Assembly: GCF_016756495.1 (NCBI RefSeq)
Contig: NZ_AP023243.1
Span: 496,001-560,000, forward strand
DNA from: Mesorhizobium sp. 113-3-3
GTDB taxonomy: Bacteria; Pseudomonadota; Alphaproteobacteria; Rhizobiales; Rhizobiaceae
DNA: 64,000 nucleotides
Direction: 5' to 3'
The notes beneath the pieces were generated by a model that was not told the DNA's origin, did no database searches, and saw nothing but the letters and a program-made list of their open reading frames with translations. Positions 28,038 through 36,697 of the stretch are shown in pieces. A program made the translations under genes and the position numbers. Within the stretch, counting starts at the first letter, position 1. Each line of letters begins with the position of its first letter.

Positions 28038-29129
28038 TCATTCCGCCGCGGCTGCGACGGCATCGTTGTGGAACTCTTCGCGGTACGGCCGGGCGGTCGG
28101 CGGCAGTTCGCGCTTGAGGAAATAGTCCTCGTTTCGCAGCTGGCGCAGGAAGACCGGGATCATCTCGCGATAGCCGGCCAGGATCGACGGCGTCGGCGCC
28201 GGCAGATCATGCTTGATCAGCGCATGCAGCCTGGGCAGCGCATGGTAGGGCACCATCGGGAACATGTGATGCTCGACGTGGTAATTCATGTTCCAGTAGA
28301 TGAAGCGGCTGACCGGGTTCATGTAGACGGTGCGGCTGTTCAGCCGATGGTCGATGACATTGTCGGCCAAGCCGCCATGCTGCAGCAGGCCGACCATGAC
28401 GTGATGCCAGGCGCCGTAGAGCCTGGGCAGGCCGACCAGCATCAAGGGCAGGAACGAGCCGGAATACAGCGCCAGTGCGACGGTTACGGCATAGATCGCG
28501 GTCCAGATGCGGGCGATGCGGATCGCCTTGCCCTGCTCCTGCTCGGGAATGAAGGTCTTTTCAGCCGCGCTGATGTTGCCAGCGGCGTTGCGCAGCATGT
28601 CCGACATCGCGTGCCAGGCATCGAGTATGCCGACAAAGCCAAGCAGCGCGCGCACCAGGTCCGGCGGCCGCATGACCGAGATTTCCGGGTCGCGGCCGAC
28701 GATGATGGTGTCGGTGTGATGGCGCGTGTGGCTCCAGCGCCAGGTCACCGGATTGCGCATGATCATGAAGCAGGCGATCTGATAGACCGCATCATTCATC
28801 CATTGCGTCCGGAACGCCGTGCCGTGGCCGCATTCGTGCCAGCGTGAATCCGTCGACGAACCGTAGAGGACGCCGTAGACGAAGAAGAACGGCACGCACC
28901 ACCAGCTGCCCCAGAACCAGGCGCCGCCGGCGCCGCTGACAATCAAGGCGGCGAGCCAGATCGCGGTGTCGCGGATCGCCGGCCCGTCGGAGCGCTGCAT
29001 CAGCTCCTTCATCTGCTTGCGGGGAATGTCGGTGTGATACCACTCGGCCGCCGACAGGCCGTTTTCCACGGCAAGTTTGGCGTCGCGGCCGATCAGGCTG
29101 TAGTCACGCCGGGACGGCGCAGCGGTCAT
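28038..29129 (-). CDS. mocD: MocD-like membrane di-iron hydroxylase (fatty acid desaturase superfamily)
   Basis: 363 aa. Three histidine boxes bind two irons: SRWHECGHGTAF, WSHTRHHTDT and NYHVEHHMFP, and hydrophobic pairs occur around residues 50-90 and 195-230. Superfamily members hydroxylate or desaturate lipids, alkanes and carotenoids; MocD of rhizobia, with MocE and MocF, is proposed to remove the O-methyl group of the rhizopine 3-O-methyl-scyllo-inosamine. The start at 29129 follows CCGAGGAGGCAATC. It diverges from a LacI regulator next to an inositol-type transporter, which favours the Moc role over a lipid substrate. Confidence 0.8.
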   Translation of the reverse strand: MTAAPSRRDYSLIGRDAKLAVENGLSAAEWYHTDIPRKQMKELMQRSDGPAIRDTAIWLAALIVSGAGGAWFWGSWWCVPFFFVYGVLYGSSTDSRWHECGHGTAFRTQWMNDAVYQIACFMIMRNPVTWRWSHTRHHTDTIIVGRDPEISVMRPPDLVRALLGFVGILDAWHAMSDMLRNAAGNISAAEKTFIPEQEQGKAIRIARIWTAIYAVTVALALYSGSFLPLMLVGLPRLYGAWHHVMVGLLQHGGLADNVIDHRLNSRTVYMNPVSRFIYWNMNYHVEHHMFPMVPYHALPRLHALIKHDLPAPTPSILAGYREMIPVFLRQLRNEDYFLKRELPPTARPYREEFHNDAVAAAAE

Positions 29130-29220
29130 GATTGCCTCCTCGGCAAGGCACTCGCCCAGGCGACTGCCGGTTACCCCAGCCTGAAAGTACCGCTTGCTCA
29201 TGATAGACTCAACATCATAA

Positions 29221-29235
29221 AGATAGTTTCTATCA
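29221..29235. promoter_or_regulatory. palindromic operator candidate for the LacI regulator (mocD side)
   Basis: AGATAGTTTCTATCA lies in the 157-nt gap between mocD and the LacI gene, with inverted arms GATAG/CTATC. A second copy of the pattern, TGATAGAATCCATCA, occurs at 30348 before the transporter. Extra half-sites TGATAG (29201) and CTATCA (29240) flank it. Confidence 0.5.
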
Positions 29236-29286
29236 TTTCCTATCAGAATGATGTATCCTGTGTTCAGCAATCGAACGAGGGCGATC

Positions 29287-30318
29287 ATGGTGAAACGGCC
29301 GACCATATCCGATCTGGCGCGCATCTCCGGCGTCAGCGTTGCGACGGTGGACCGCGTGCTCAACAATCGCCTGCCGGTGCGTGAGGACACCGCGCGGCGC
29401 GTCTATGAGACCGCGACCGAGATCGGCTATCACGCGGCCGGCCTGATCAAGCAGCGGATGCGCCATGAACTGCCGGAGTACCGGCTCGGCTTCCTGCTTT
29501 TGCGAGGCAACGATGTCTTCTACGGCGATTTCGCGGCGGAGCTCGAACTGGCGGTCTCGCAATCGCAGCGGTTTCGTGGCGCCGCAACCATCGATTTCGC
29601 CAGTTCGCTTGTACCCGACGAGATCGCCGCCCAGATGCGCAGGCTGGCGGCGAAATCGCGGGCCATCGCCGTCGTCGGCCCGGACCATCCGACCCTGACG
29701 GCGACGGTCGAGGCGCTGAAGGCGAAGGGGCAACCGGTCTTCTCGCTGTTGTCCGACTTCGCCGCCGGTATCCGCGAAGGCTATGTCGGTCTCGACAACC
29801 GCAAGGTCGGCCGTACCGCGGCCTGGATGATCGCGACGGCGGCGCGGCAGTCCGGCAAGGTCGCCCTCTTCGTCGGCAGCCACCGCTTCCATGGCCACGA
29901 GCTGCGCGAGATCGGCTTCCGCTCCTTCTTTCGCGAGCACGCACCCGACTTCAGCGTGCTGGAAACGCTGGTCAATCTGGAGGCAAACCAGGTGACCCAT
30001 GACGCGATGATCGATCTTCTGGCGCGCTATCCGGACCTTGCCGGCTGCTACGTCGCGGGCGGCGGCATGGAAGGCGCGGTCTCGGCGCTGCGGGCGGCAA
30101 AGCCCGTAAATATGCCCGTGGTCGTCTGCAACGAGATCAACGCCGAGTCGCGCGCGGCACTCGCCGACAACATCCTCACCATGGTGATCTCGACGCCGCT
30201 GGCCGCGCTCTGCCGCGAACTGGTCGATCGGATGGTGCATGCCATCGAAGCCGGCGCGGCCAACGCGCCTGGCCAGACCTTCCTGCCCTTCGACATCTAC
30301 CTGCCGGAGAATATCTGA
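29287..30318 (+). CDS. LacI family transcriptional regulator
   Basis: 343 aa. The N-terminal LacI HTH is VKRPTISDLARISGVSVATV with the hinge-proximal DRVLNNRLPVREDTARRV; the rest (about 60-343) is a periplasmic-binding-protein-like sensor of the RbsB type. The start at 29287 is chosen because the HTH begins here; an earlier ATG at 29248 is in the promoter. Divergence from mocDEF, with the inositol/rhizopine-type ABC genes downstream, suggests it senses the transported cyclitol. A palindrome appears on both sides of the gene. Confidence 0.92.
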   Translation: MVKRPTISDLARISGVSVATVDRVLNNRLPVREDTARRVYETATEIGYHAAGLIKQRMRHELPEYRLGFLLLRGNDVFYGDFAAELELAVSQSQRFRGAATIDFASSLVPDEIAAQMRRLAAKSRAIAVVGPDHPTLTATVEALKAKGQPVFSLLSDFAAGIREGYVGLDNRKVGRTAAWMIATAARQSGKVALFVGSHRFHGHELREIGFRSFFREHAPDFSVLETLVNLEANQVTHDAMIDLLARYPDLAGCYVAGGGMEGAVSALRAAKPVNMPVVVCNEINAESRAALADNILTMVISTPLAALCRELVDRMVHAIEAGAANAPGQTFLPFDIYLPENI

Positions 30319-30347
30319 CGCTCCCGGACGAGAGCAGCCGCCGGGAA

Positions 30348-30362
30348 TGATAGAATCCATCA
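30348..30362. promoter_or_regulatory. second LacI-type palindrome, upstream of the ABC operon
   Basis: TGATAGAATCCATCA shares 11 of 15 positions with the site at 29221-29235 and has the same centre and arm spacing. It lies 29 nt after the LacI stop and about 255 nt before the binding-protein gene. Confidence 0.45.
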
Positions 30363-30420
30363 GAGCGGTCCGAAAATCCGGCGGCAGGCCGCGGAATCGC
30401 CCTTGACGTTCCGCTGAAAT

Positions 30421-30435
30421 GGAATAAATATTTCA
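30421..30435. promoter_or_regulatory. IolR-type operator candidate 1
   Basis: GGAATAAATATTTCA fits GGAA-N6-TT(T/C)CA, close to the GGAA-N6-TTCC motif described for IolR in Sinorhizobium. TTGACG (30402-30407) upstream may be a -35 element. Confidence 0.5.
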
Positions 30436-30464
30436 CCAACTGTACATTTTGGTTCTTTCGTTCC

Positions 30465-30479
30465 GGAACATCTGTTTCA
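30465..30479. promoter_or_regulatory. IolR-type operator candidate 2
   Basis: GGAACATCTGTTTCA repeats the GGAA-N6-TTTCA pattern 44 nt after candidate 1, so the two copies are about four helical turns apart. Confidence 0.45.
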
Positions 30480-30491
30480 AACAGAGGGTTC

Positions 30492-30518
30492 GGCATTCCA
30501 ACCCAAAAAGGGAATGCC
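30492..30518. promoter_or_regulatory. leader hairpin before the binding-protein gene
   Basis: GGCATTCC and GGAATGCC make a perfect 8-bp inverted repeat with an 11-nt spacer containing AAAAAG, about 100 nt before the start codon. It may be an mRNA stabilising hairpin or another operator. Confidence 0.35.
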
Positions 30519-30616
30519 ACACGGAGCGAAGCGATATCAGGGAGAGATTCCCCGGGGAGATCGGGGATTCCGGATAAATCGGTGCAACCGGACACCAAAA
30601 GTGGAGGAGCGATACA

Positions 30617-31558
30617 ATGAAGAAACTGCTTTTGGGCGTCGCCTTCGCGGCGCTGATGAGTTCATCGGCTTTCGCCGCCAAGATCGGCGTGTCGATGGCC
30701 AAGTTCGACGACAACTTCCTTACCGTGCTGCGCAACGGCATGATCGAGCAGGCCAAGGGCATGAGCGGCGTCGAGCTGCAGGTCGAAGACGCACAGAACG
30801 ACGTCGCCAAGCAACTCGACCAGATCAAGAACTTCGCCGCCTCGGGCGTCGACGCCATCATCGTCAACCCGGTCGACACCTCGGCCACGCAGGCCATGTC
30901 GGACGCCGCGGCCGCCGCCAAGATTCCGCTGGTCTATGTCAACCGCGAGCCGGTCAATGTGAACTCGCTACCCGACAACCAGGCCTTCGTCGCCTCGAAC
31001 GAGGCCGATTCCGGCACGCTCGAGACCAAGGAAGTCTGCCGCCTGTTCAAGGAAGCCGGCAAGAAGGAAGCCAATGTCTATGTGATCATGGGCGAGCTTT
31101 CCAACCAGGCCGCCGTGCAGCGCACCAAGGACATTGAAGAGGTGATCGCCACGCCGGACTGCAGCTTCATCAAGATCATCGACAAGCAGACCTCGAACTG
31201 GAACCGCGACGAGGCGCAGAACCTGATGACCAACTGGCTGTCGACCGGCAAGAAGTTCGACGGCGTCATCGCCAACAACGACGAAAGCGCCATCGGCGCC
31301 ATCCAGGCGATGAAGGCCGCCAATATCGACATGAAGTCGGTTGTCGTCGGCGGCGTCGACGCCACGCAGGACGCGCTTGCCGCCATGCAGGCCGGCGACC
31401 TCGACGCAACCGTGTTCCAGGACGCGGCCGGCCAGGGCGCGGGCGCGCTGGACGCAGCGCTGAAACTGTCCAAGGGCGAGAAGGTCGAGCACAAGGTCTA
31501 CGTGCCGTTCCAGCTGGTCACGCCGGCAAACATCGACAAGTTCCTGAAGAAGAACTGA
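30617..31558 (+). CDS. inositol/rhizopine-type ABC transporter substrate-binding protein
   Basis: 313 aa. Signal peptide MKKLLLGVAFAALMSSSAFA, then a type I periplasmic binding protein fold starting KIGVSMAKFDDNFLTVLRNG, a motif shared with rhizopine-binding MocB and myo-inositol-binding IbpA proteins. FAASGVDAIIVNPVDT and NNDESAIGAIQAMKAANI are ligand-domain motifs of the RbsB family. The gene opens an operon with a permease, ATPase, inositol dehydrogenase and SDR. Cyclitol specificity is inferred from neighbours and similarity. Confidence 0.88.
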   Translation: MKKLLLGVAFAALMSSSAFAAKIGVSMAKFDDNFLTVLRNGMIEQAKGMSGVELQVEDAQNDVAKQLDQIKNFAASGVDAIIVNPVDTSATQAMSDAAAAAKIPLVYVNREPVNVNSLPDNQAFVASNEADSGTLETKEVCRLFKEAGKKEANVYVIMGELSNQAAVQRTKDIEEVIATPDCSFIKIIDKQTSNWNRDEAQNLMTNWLSTGKKFDGVIANNDESAIGAIQAMKAANIDMKSVVVGGVDATQDALAAMQAGDLDATVFQDAAGQGAGALDAALKLSKGEKVEHKVYVPFQLVTPANIDKFLKKN

Positions 31559-31667
31559 GCCACGGACATAGGGAGCGGCGCTGTCGCGCAAAAGGCGGCG
31601 CCGCTCCCCTTTCCCTCGGCGCCTGAAGGCGATCGAGGGACGACCGCGGCTGACGGAGGATAGAAGA

Positions 31668-32744
31668 TTGGCACAGACATCTCATGGCGTCGGAGGGCTG
31701 ACTTACGATGCGAAGAAGCGCGCATGGCCGGCCGAATTCAACGTCTTCCTGGCGCTCGTCATTCTCGTCGTCATCTTCGAAGCGATCGGCCGCATCTTTC
31801 TCGGCGACAGTTTCCTGTTCAACACCCGCAGCGACGTCTCGGGGATCTTCAACGAGGCCCGCCTGCAGATCATCATCCTGCAGGTGTCGATCGTCGGCAT
31901 CATCGCCATCGGCGTGACGCAGGTGATCATTTGCGGCGGCATCGACCTGTCTTCCGGTTCGATCGTCGGCGCGACCGCGATGATCGCAATGAGTTTCGCC
32001 CAGGTGGCGACCGTCAACGGCAACCCGAACCCGAAGGCGATGTTCCTGGCGCAAGGCTGGACCGACCTGCCCGTCATCGTGCCGCTGCTGGTGGCGATCG
32101 GCTGCGGGCTGCTCGCCGGCCTCGTCAATGGCTCCCTGATCGCCTACACGCGCATCCCGCCCTTCATCGCCACGCTCGGCATGATGGTGACGGCGCGCGG
32201 CATCGCCAAATGGTGGTCGAAGGGCCAGCCGATCTCGTTCCCGACCGACAGTTTCGCCGCGATCGGCAAGGGCCTGATGCCCGTCATCATCTTCCTGTCG
32301 TTGGCGGTGCTGTTCCAGCTCATCATGACCTACACACGTTACGGTAAGCATTGTTACGCGATCGGCTCCAATGAGGACGCCGCGCGCATGTCCGGCATCA
32401 AGATCGCCAACCACAAGATCCTGGTCTATGTCATCGCCGGCATTCTCGCCTCGCTCGCCGCCGTGGTGCTGTCCTCCAAGAACCTCACCGCCCAGGCCGG
32501 CATGGGGGTGATGTATGAACTCGACGCCATCGCCATGGCGGTCATCGGCGGCGTTTCGCTGTCGGGCGGCCGCGGTTCGATCATCGGCACGGTGATCGGT
32601 TCGCTGATCTTCGGCGTCATCATCTCCGGCTTCACTTTCCTGCGCCTCGACGCCTACTACCAGGAGATGGTCAAGGGCGTGATCATCGTCGGCGCGGTCG
32701 TTCTCGACCAGTGGCGTCAACGCCTGCGGGCATTGAGGGCTTGA
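31668..32744 (+). CDS. sugar/cyclitol ABC transporter permease
   Basis: 358 aa BPD_transp_2 (RbsC/AraH) permease with about ten membrane helices. Landmarks are VTQVIICGGIDLSSGSIVGA and MAVIGGVSLSGGRGSIIGTV, the conserved permease core motifs. The start is TTG at 31668, supported by GACGGAGGATAGAAGA directly before it; no upstream ATG fits. Two nucleotides separate its stop from the ATPase gene. Confidence 0.93.
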   Translation: MAQTSHGVGGLTYDAKKRAWPAEFNVFLALVILVVIFEAIGRIFLGDSFLFNTRSDVSGIFNEARLQIIILQVSIVGIIAIGVTQVIICGGIDLSSGSIVGATAMIAMSFAQVATVNGNPNPKAMFLAQGWTDLPVIVPLLVAIGCGLLAGLVNGSLIAYTRIPPFIATLGMMVTARGIAKWWSKGQPISFPTDSFAAIGKGLMPVIIFLSLAVLFQLIMTYTRYGKHCYAIGSNEDAARMSGIKIANHKILVYVIAGILASLAAVVLSSKNLTAQAGMGVMYELDAIAMAVIGGVSLSGGRGSIIGTVIGSLIFGVIISGFTFLRLDAYYQEMVKGVIIVGAVVLDQWRQRLRALRA

Positions 32745-32746
32745 CC

Positions 32747-33514
32747 ATGTCAGACATCGTCCTGAAGACCGAAAACCTGACCAAGCGCTATGGCGGCGTG
32801 CATGCGCTGGAGGGCGCCAATTTCGAACTGCGCAAGGGTGAGCACGTCGCCATCATGGGCGACAATGGCGCCGGCAAGTCGACCTTCGTGCGCCAGATCA
32901 CCGCTGTCGAACAGCGCACCAGCGGCCAGATCTGGTTCGACGGCAAGGAAGTGAATTTTGCCGGGCCGATCGAGGCCCGCACCGCGGGCATCGAGACGGT
33001 GTTCCAGAACCTGGCGCTGGCCGACGATCTCGACGTGCCGTCGAACCTGTTCCTCGGCCGCGAAAAGGTGCTGTTCAATCTGGGACCCTTCTCGATCCTC
33101 GACCGCAAATACATGCGCAAGGCGACCGAGGCGGCGCTGGTGCGCACGGCGGTGAAAATCCCCAATCTCTCCAACACCATCCGCCACATGTCGGGCGGCC
33201 AGCGCCAGTGCGTGGCGATCGCCAGGACGGCGACCTTCGCCTCCAAGCTGATCATCATGGACGAGCCGACCGCTGCGCTCGGCGTGCAGGAGACGGCGCA
33301 GGTCGAAAACATCATCCGCACGCTGAAGGACAATGGCGAGCCGCTGATCCTGATCAGCCACAATATGCGCCAGGTGTTCGACCTGTGCGACCGCATCGTG
33401 GTGTTCCGGCGCGGCCGCATCGTCGCCAATCTGCGCAAGGAGAACACCGACGGCCAGGACATCGTCTCCTACATCACCGGCGCCAAGACCGGAGAGGCGG
33501 AACTGGCCGCTTGA
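32747..33514 (+). CDS. sugar/cyclitol ABC transporter ATP-binding protein (single domain)
   Basis: 255 aa, a single ATPase domain, unlike the duplicated RbsA type of about 500 aa; this resembles FrcA. Walker A is MGDNGAGKSTFVRQI, signature HMSGGQRQCVAIAR, Walker B KLIIMDEPTAALGV, switch His LISHNMRQV. It would work as a homodimer with the permease next to it. Confidence 0.94.
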   Translation: MSDIVLKTENLTKRYGGVHALEGANFELRKGEHVAIMGDNGAGKSTFVRQITAVEQRTSGQIWFDGKEVNFAGPIEARTAGIETVFQNLALADDLDVPSNLFLGREKVLFNLGPFSILDRKYMRKATEAALVRTAVKIPNLSNTIRHMSGGQRQCVAIARTATFASKLIIMDEPTAALGVQETAQVENIIRTLKDNGEPLILISHNMRQVFDLCDRIVVFRRGRIVANLRKENTDGQDIVSYITGAKTGEAELAA

Positions 33515-33634
33515 GGCGGGGTGGTCGTCCATTCCGGGACGATCTGCCGCGCCCAGAAAATATCCCAGCCACCTTTCCCTGACAGGAAGGTGCGGACACA
33601 AATCTCTCGAACCCATCCCTCAGAGGAAATATCC

Positions 33635-34630
33635 ATGACTGTTCGTTTCGCCCTCCTCGGTGCCGGCCGCATCGGCAAGGTCCACGCCCGCGCCGTCGGC
33701 TCCAACCCCGATGCAAAACTGGTGGCGGTGGCCGATGCCTTCGAGAAGGCGGCAAAAGAGCTGGCGGGCGCCTATGGCGCCGAAGTGCGCACCATCGACG
33801 CCATCGAAAAGGCCGGAGATATCGACGCCGTCGTCATCTGCACGCCGACCGATACCCATGCCGATCTGATCGAGCGTTTCGCCAAGGCCGGCAAGGCGAT
33901 CTTCTGCGAAAAGCCGATCGACCTGAACGTCAAGCGGGTGGAGAAGTGCCTGGCCGTGGTCGAGAAGGCCAAGGCAACGCTGATGGTCGGCTTCAACAGG
34001 CGTTTCGATCCCCACTTCGCCGCCGTGCGCAAGGCGATCGACGACGGCGCCATCGGCACCGTCGAGATGGTCACCATCACCTCGCGCGATCCCGGCGCGC
34101 CGCCGATCGACTATATCAAGCGCTCGGGCGGCATTTTCCGCGACATGACCATTCACGACTTCGACATGGCGCGCTTCCTGCTCGGCGAGGAGCCGGTGGC
34201 GGTCTCCGCGCACGCTTCGGTTCTGGTCGACAAGAAGATTGGCGAGGCCGGCGATTTCGATAGCGTCAGCGTCATCCTCGAGACGGCTTCCGGCAAGCAG
34301 GCCGTTATCTCCAATTCGCGGCGCGCCACCTATGGTTACGACCAGCGCATCGAAGTGCATGGCTCGAAAGGCATGATCGCGGCCGAGAACCAGCGGCCGG
34401 TGTCGATCGAACTGGCCAATGAGAAGGGCTATACGCGCCCGCCGCTGCACGACTTCTTCATGACCCGCTATCTCGACGCCTATGCCATCGAGATCGCCTC
34501 GTTCATCGCCGCCGCGACATCCGGCAAAAAGGCGGCGCCGAGCGGTGAAGACGGCCTCGTGGCGCTGAAGCTGGCGGATGCGGCGCTGAAGTCGGCAACG
34601 ACCGGCAAGACCGTCCGTCTCGACAAGTAA
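33635..34630 (+). CDS. idhA: inositol 2-dehydrogenase (Gfo/Idh/MocA family)
   Basis: 331 aa. Rossmann motif LLGAGRIGKVHARAVGSNP, the family signature FCEKPIDLNVKRVEKC, and the catalytic region GGIFRDMTIHDFDMARFLLG with the Asp and His of inositol dehydrogenases. Length and sequence fit rhizobial IdhA, which oxidises myo-inositol to scyllo-inosose with NAD. The start at 33635 follows AGAGGAAATATCC; the 120-nt gap before it has no strong terminator. A MocA-like role on scyllo-inosamine derivatives is the main alternative. Confidence 0.88.
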   Translation: MTVRFALLGAGRIGKVHARAVGSNPDAKLVAVADAFEKAAKELAGAYGAEVRTIDAIEKAGDIDAVVICTPTDTHADLIERFAKAGKAIFCEKPIDLNVKRVEKCLAVVEKAKATLMVGFNRRFDPHFAAVRKAIDDGAIGTVEMVTITSRDPGAPPIDYIKRSGGIFRDMTIHDFDMARFLLGEEPVAVSAHASVLVDKKIGEAGDFDSVSVILETASGKQAVISNSRRATYGYDQRIEVHGSKGMIAAENQRPVSIELANEKGYTRPPLHDFFMTRYLDAYAIEIASFIAAATSGKKAAPSGEDGLVALKLADAALKSATTGKTVRLDK

Positions 34631-34667
34631 GAACCGGAATTCGGGTCCCAACGACAGGAGCAGGGCG

Positions 34668-35462
34668 ATGAGCACATCCGCCGATCGCAATTCGAAAACG
34701 CGCGCCATCGTCACCGGTGGCGCGCAAGGCATCGGCTTTGCCGTCGCCGAGGCGCTGGCCGACGAGGGTTGCAGGGCGCTGGCGCTCATCGGCCGCTCAC
34801 AGGAGAAGGGCGACAAGGCGGTCGCCCACTTCAAGAAGGCCGGCGTCGACGCCATTTTCATCAGCGCCGACGTCTCGAAGGTGCCCGACTGCAAGCGCGC
34901 CGTCGCCACCGCGCTCTCGCATTTCGGCAGCATCAATGCGCTGGTCAACGCCGCCGCCACCTCGGCACGCGGTTCACTGGTCGAGACGTCGGAAGAGCTG
35001 TTCGACACCATCTTCGACACCAATGTGCGCGGCCCGTTTTTCCTGATGCAGGGCGTGGTGGCCCATCTTCTGGAGAAGAAGGCCCCCGGCTCGATCGTCA
35101 ACGTGCTGTCGATGTCGGCCCATACCGGCCAATCTTTCCTGACACCCTATTCGACCAGCAAGGGCGCGCTGATGACGCTGACCAAGAACGTCGCCAATGC
35201 GTATCGCTTCAACCGCATCCGCTGCAACGCCGTGCTGCCGGGATGGATGGACACCGAGGGCGAGGACATCGTGCAGAAGAAATGGCACGACGCCCCGGAC
35301 GACTGGCTGGCAAAAGCCGAGGCCGCGCAGCCGATGGGCCAGCTGGTCAAGCCGGACCAGCTCGCGCGGCTGATCAGCTACATGGTCAGCCCGCAATCGG
35401 GCGTGATGACCGGATCGCTGGTCGACTACGACCAGAGTGTTGCGGGGTCGTCACCGGAATAG
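34668..35462 (+). CDS. short-chain dehydrogenase/reductase
   Basis: 264 aa classical SDR. Cofactor motif VTGGAQGIGFAVAEALADEG, NAG-equivalent LVNAAATS, and catalytic Ser-Tyr-Lys in LSMSAHTGQSF and TPYSTSKGALMTLT. It is 37 nt after idhA with its own AGGAGCAGGGCG ribosome binding site, so it belongs to the cyclitol operon. It probably oxidises or reduces a cyclitol hydroxyl or ketone; the exact substrate cannot be read from sequence. Confidence 0.87.
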   Translation: MSTSADRNSKTRAIVTGGAQGIGFAVAEALADEGCRALALIGRSQEKGDKAVAHFKKAGVDAIFISADVSKVPDCKRAVATALSHFGSINALVNAAATSARGSLVETSEELFDTIFDTNVRGPFFLMQGVVAHLLEKKAPGSIVNVLSMSAHTGQSFLTPYSTSKGALMTLTKNVANAYRFNRIRCNAVLPGWMDTEGEDIVQKKWHDAPDDWLAKAEAAQPMGQLVKPDQLARLISYMVSPQSGVMTGSLVDYDQSVAGSSPE

Positions 35463-35560
35463 TCTCAATCGGCAGCCTCGGAAACAGTTCTGCATAGCCC
35501 TGTTGCGGCAGCATCGCCATTCCCATATAGTCAAGATAGTCAGACTGGTCATGGGGCGAG

Positions 35561-35827
35561 ATGATGGCCGCACCTAAAGTGGATACCGATTGGACGGTTG
35601 CTGGGGCAAAGGCACGGCTCTCGGAAGTTATCGAGCGCGCACAGTCTTCGCCGCAGACAATCACTAAAAACGGCAAACCAAGCGTGGTTGTGGTCTCGGC
35701 CGAGGAATGGCAGCGAAAGACCATGCGCAAGGGTACGCTTGCGCAGTTCCTGCTGGAGTCGCCGCTGCGCGGCGCCGACCTCGACCTGGAGCGTCAGCGC
35801 GACGAACCGCGTGACTTGCCCCTGTGA
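35561..35827 (+). CDS. type II antitoxin, Phd/YefM family
   Basis: 88 aa. VAGAKARLSEVIERAQSSPQ and TKNGKPSVVVVSAEEW are the Phd/YefM DNA-binding domain motifs; the C-terminal tail (about 60-88) would wrap the toxin. ATG ATG at 35561/35564 are alternative starts behind GGGGCGAG. Its TGA overlaps the toxin start by 3 nt. Confidence 0.88.
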   Translation: MMAAPKVDTDWTVAGAKARLSEVIERAQSSPQTITKNGKPSVVVVSAEEWQRKTMRKGTLAQFLLESPLRGADLDLERQRDEPRDLPL

Positions 35828-36246
35828 GACTACTGCTCGATACCAATGTCCTGTCCGAGGTGACAAGGCCTGCGCCGGACGCACGCGTTCTGGACTGGCT
35901 GGAGGGACTTGACGAGGACCGCTCATTCATCAGTGTCGTGTCGATCGCCGAAATCCGGCGCGGCGTCGCGCTCATGGACGAAGGTCGGAAGCGCGAGGCA
36001 CTCGCCGACTGGCTCGCTCGGGACCTGCCACAGCGCTTCGATCAGAGGGTTTTGCCGGTGGACGAACCGGTTGCCTTGGCCTGGGGCGATCTGATGGGCC
36101 TTGCGAAGCGCAGCGGTCGCGGCCTGTCGTCGATGGACGGGCTGATCGCGGCCACGGCGATCGCGCAGCAGCTCACCTTGGCAACACGCAATACCAGGGA
36201 TTTCGAAGGCTTTGGGATAGAACTCTTCGATCCCTGGACGGCATGA
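35824..36246 (+). CDS. type II toxin, PIN domain ribonuclease (VapC/FitB type)
   Basis: 140 aa, starting with GTG in a GTGA overlap with the antitoxin. The PIN acidic residues are in LLDTNVLSEVTRP, VSIAEIRRG, LSSMDGLIAATAI and ATRNTRDFEGFG, and all are intact. The pair sits between the cyclitol operon and the DAHP synthase and is unlikely to be related to either. Confidence 0.9.
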   Translation: MRLLLDTNVLSEVTRPAPDARVLDWLEGLDEDRSFISVVSIAEIRRGVALMDEGRKREALADWLARDLPQRFDQRVLPVDEPVALAWGDLMGLAKRSGRGLSSMDGLIAATAIAQQLTLATRNTRDFEGFGIELFDPWTA

Positions 36247-36359
36247 ACCGCTCGGTGCAGCATGCCGTAATCGGGCATGACGACCCGGATCGCTGGTCGA
36301 CTTGTGCCAAACCCTTGTACGGACATCATCGAAGTAGCTTAGCGGAAACGCCCACCCTT

Positions 36360-36541
36360 CGTCATCCACGGGCGGAGCAAGGAGCGTAGCGAGCCGCGCA
36401 GACCCGAGGATCCATGCCGGGACTTCCGAGCGCCGCTGCGACGCAGAATTCTGCTCCGCTGCGCTCTTCGGCCGGCGTCACGGAATGGATCCTATGGTCT
36501 GCGCCGCGTCGCTACGCTCCTTGCTTCGCCATAGGATGACG
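36360..36541. repeat. large inverted repeat element, about 57-nt arms
   Basis: The left arm (36360-36416, CGTCATCCACGGGCGGAGCA onward) and right arm (36485-36541) are near-perfect reverse complements, sharing GCAAGGAGCGTAGCGA and ending in GGATCCAT. A 68-nt centre with its own palindrome (CAGAATTCTG) lies between. No transposase is present; it looks like a dispersed non-coding palindromic element. It fills most of the 370-nt gap between the toxin gene and the aro leader. Confidence 0.7.
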
Positions 36542-36625
36542 AAATCGCGAGGGTTCGGCCTACCCAGAAATTGCCTGTCGTCAAGGGGACGTGACAAACG
36601 CCTCCACTTCGACTATATGAGCCGC

Positions 36626-36697
36626 ATGATCCACCTGTCCGCCACCTATTGGTACTTTAGCAGCTCGCTGGCGGCGGGAGGATTGCGCTCGATCTGA
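36626..36697 (+). CDS. leader peptide of DAHP synthase attenuator, 23 aa
   Basis: The peptide MIHLSATYWYFSSSLAAGGL, then RSI, has consecutive Tyr-Trp-Tyr-Phe codons (36647-36658), a composition expected only for control by all three aromatic amino acids. It ends 90 nt before the DAHP synthase start. An in-frame ATG at 36617 would add three residues. It is immediately followed by alternative hairpins, the arrangement of a classical ribosome-mediated attenuator. Confidence 0.7.
   Translation: MIHLSATYWYFSSSLAAGGLRSI

Noticed and set aside
30492..30518. Hairpin considered as a terminator after the LacI gene
   Set aside because: It is 174 nt beyond the stop, downstream of the candidate promoter and operators, and lacks a T-run, so a leader structure is more likely.
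36247..36616. Possible coding content before the aro leader
   Set aside because: Only a long inverted repeat is present; the short open frames crossing it have no ribosome binding site or family features.
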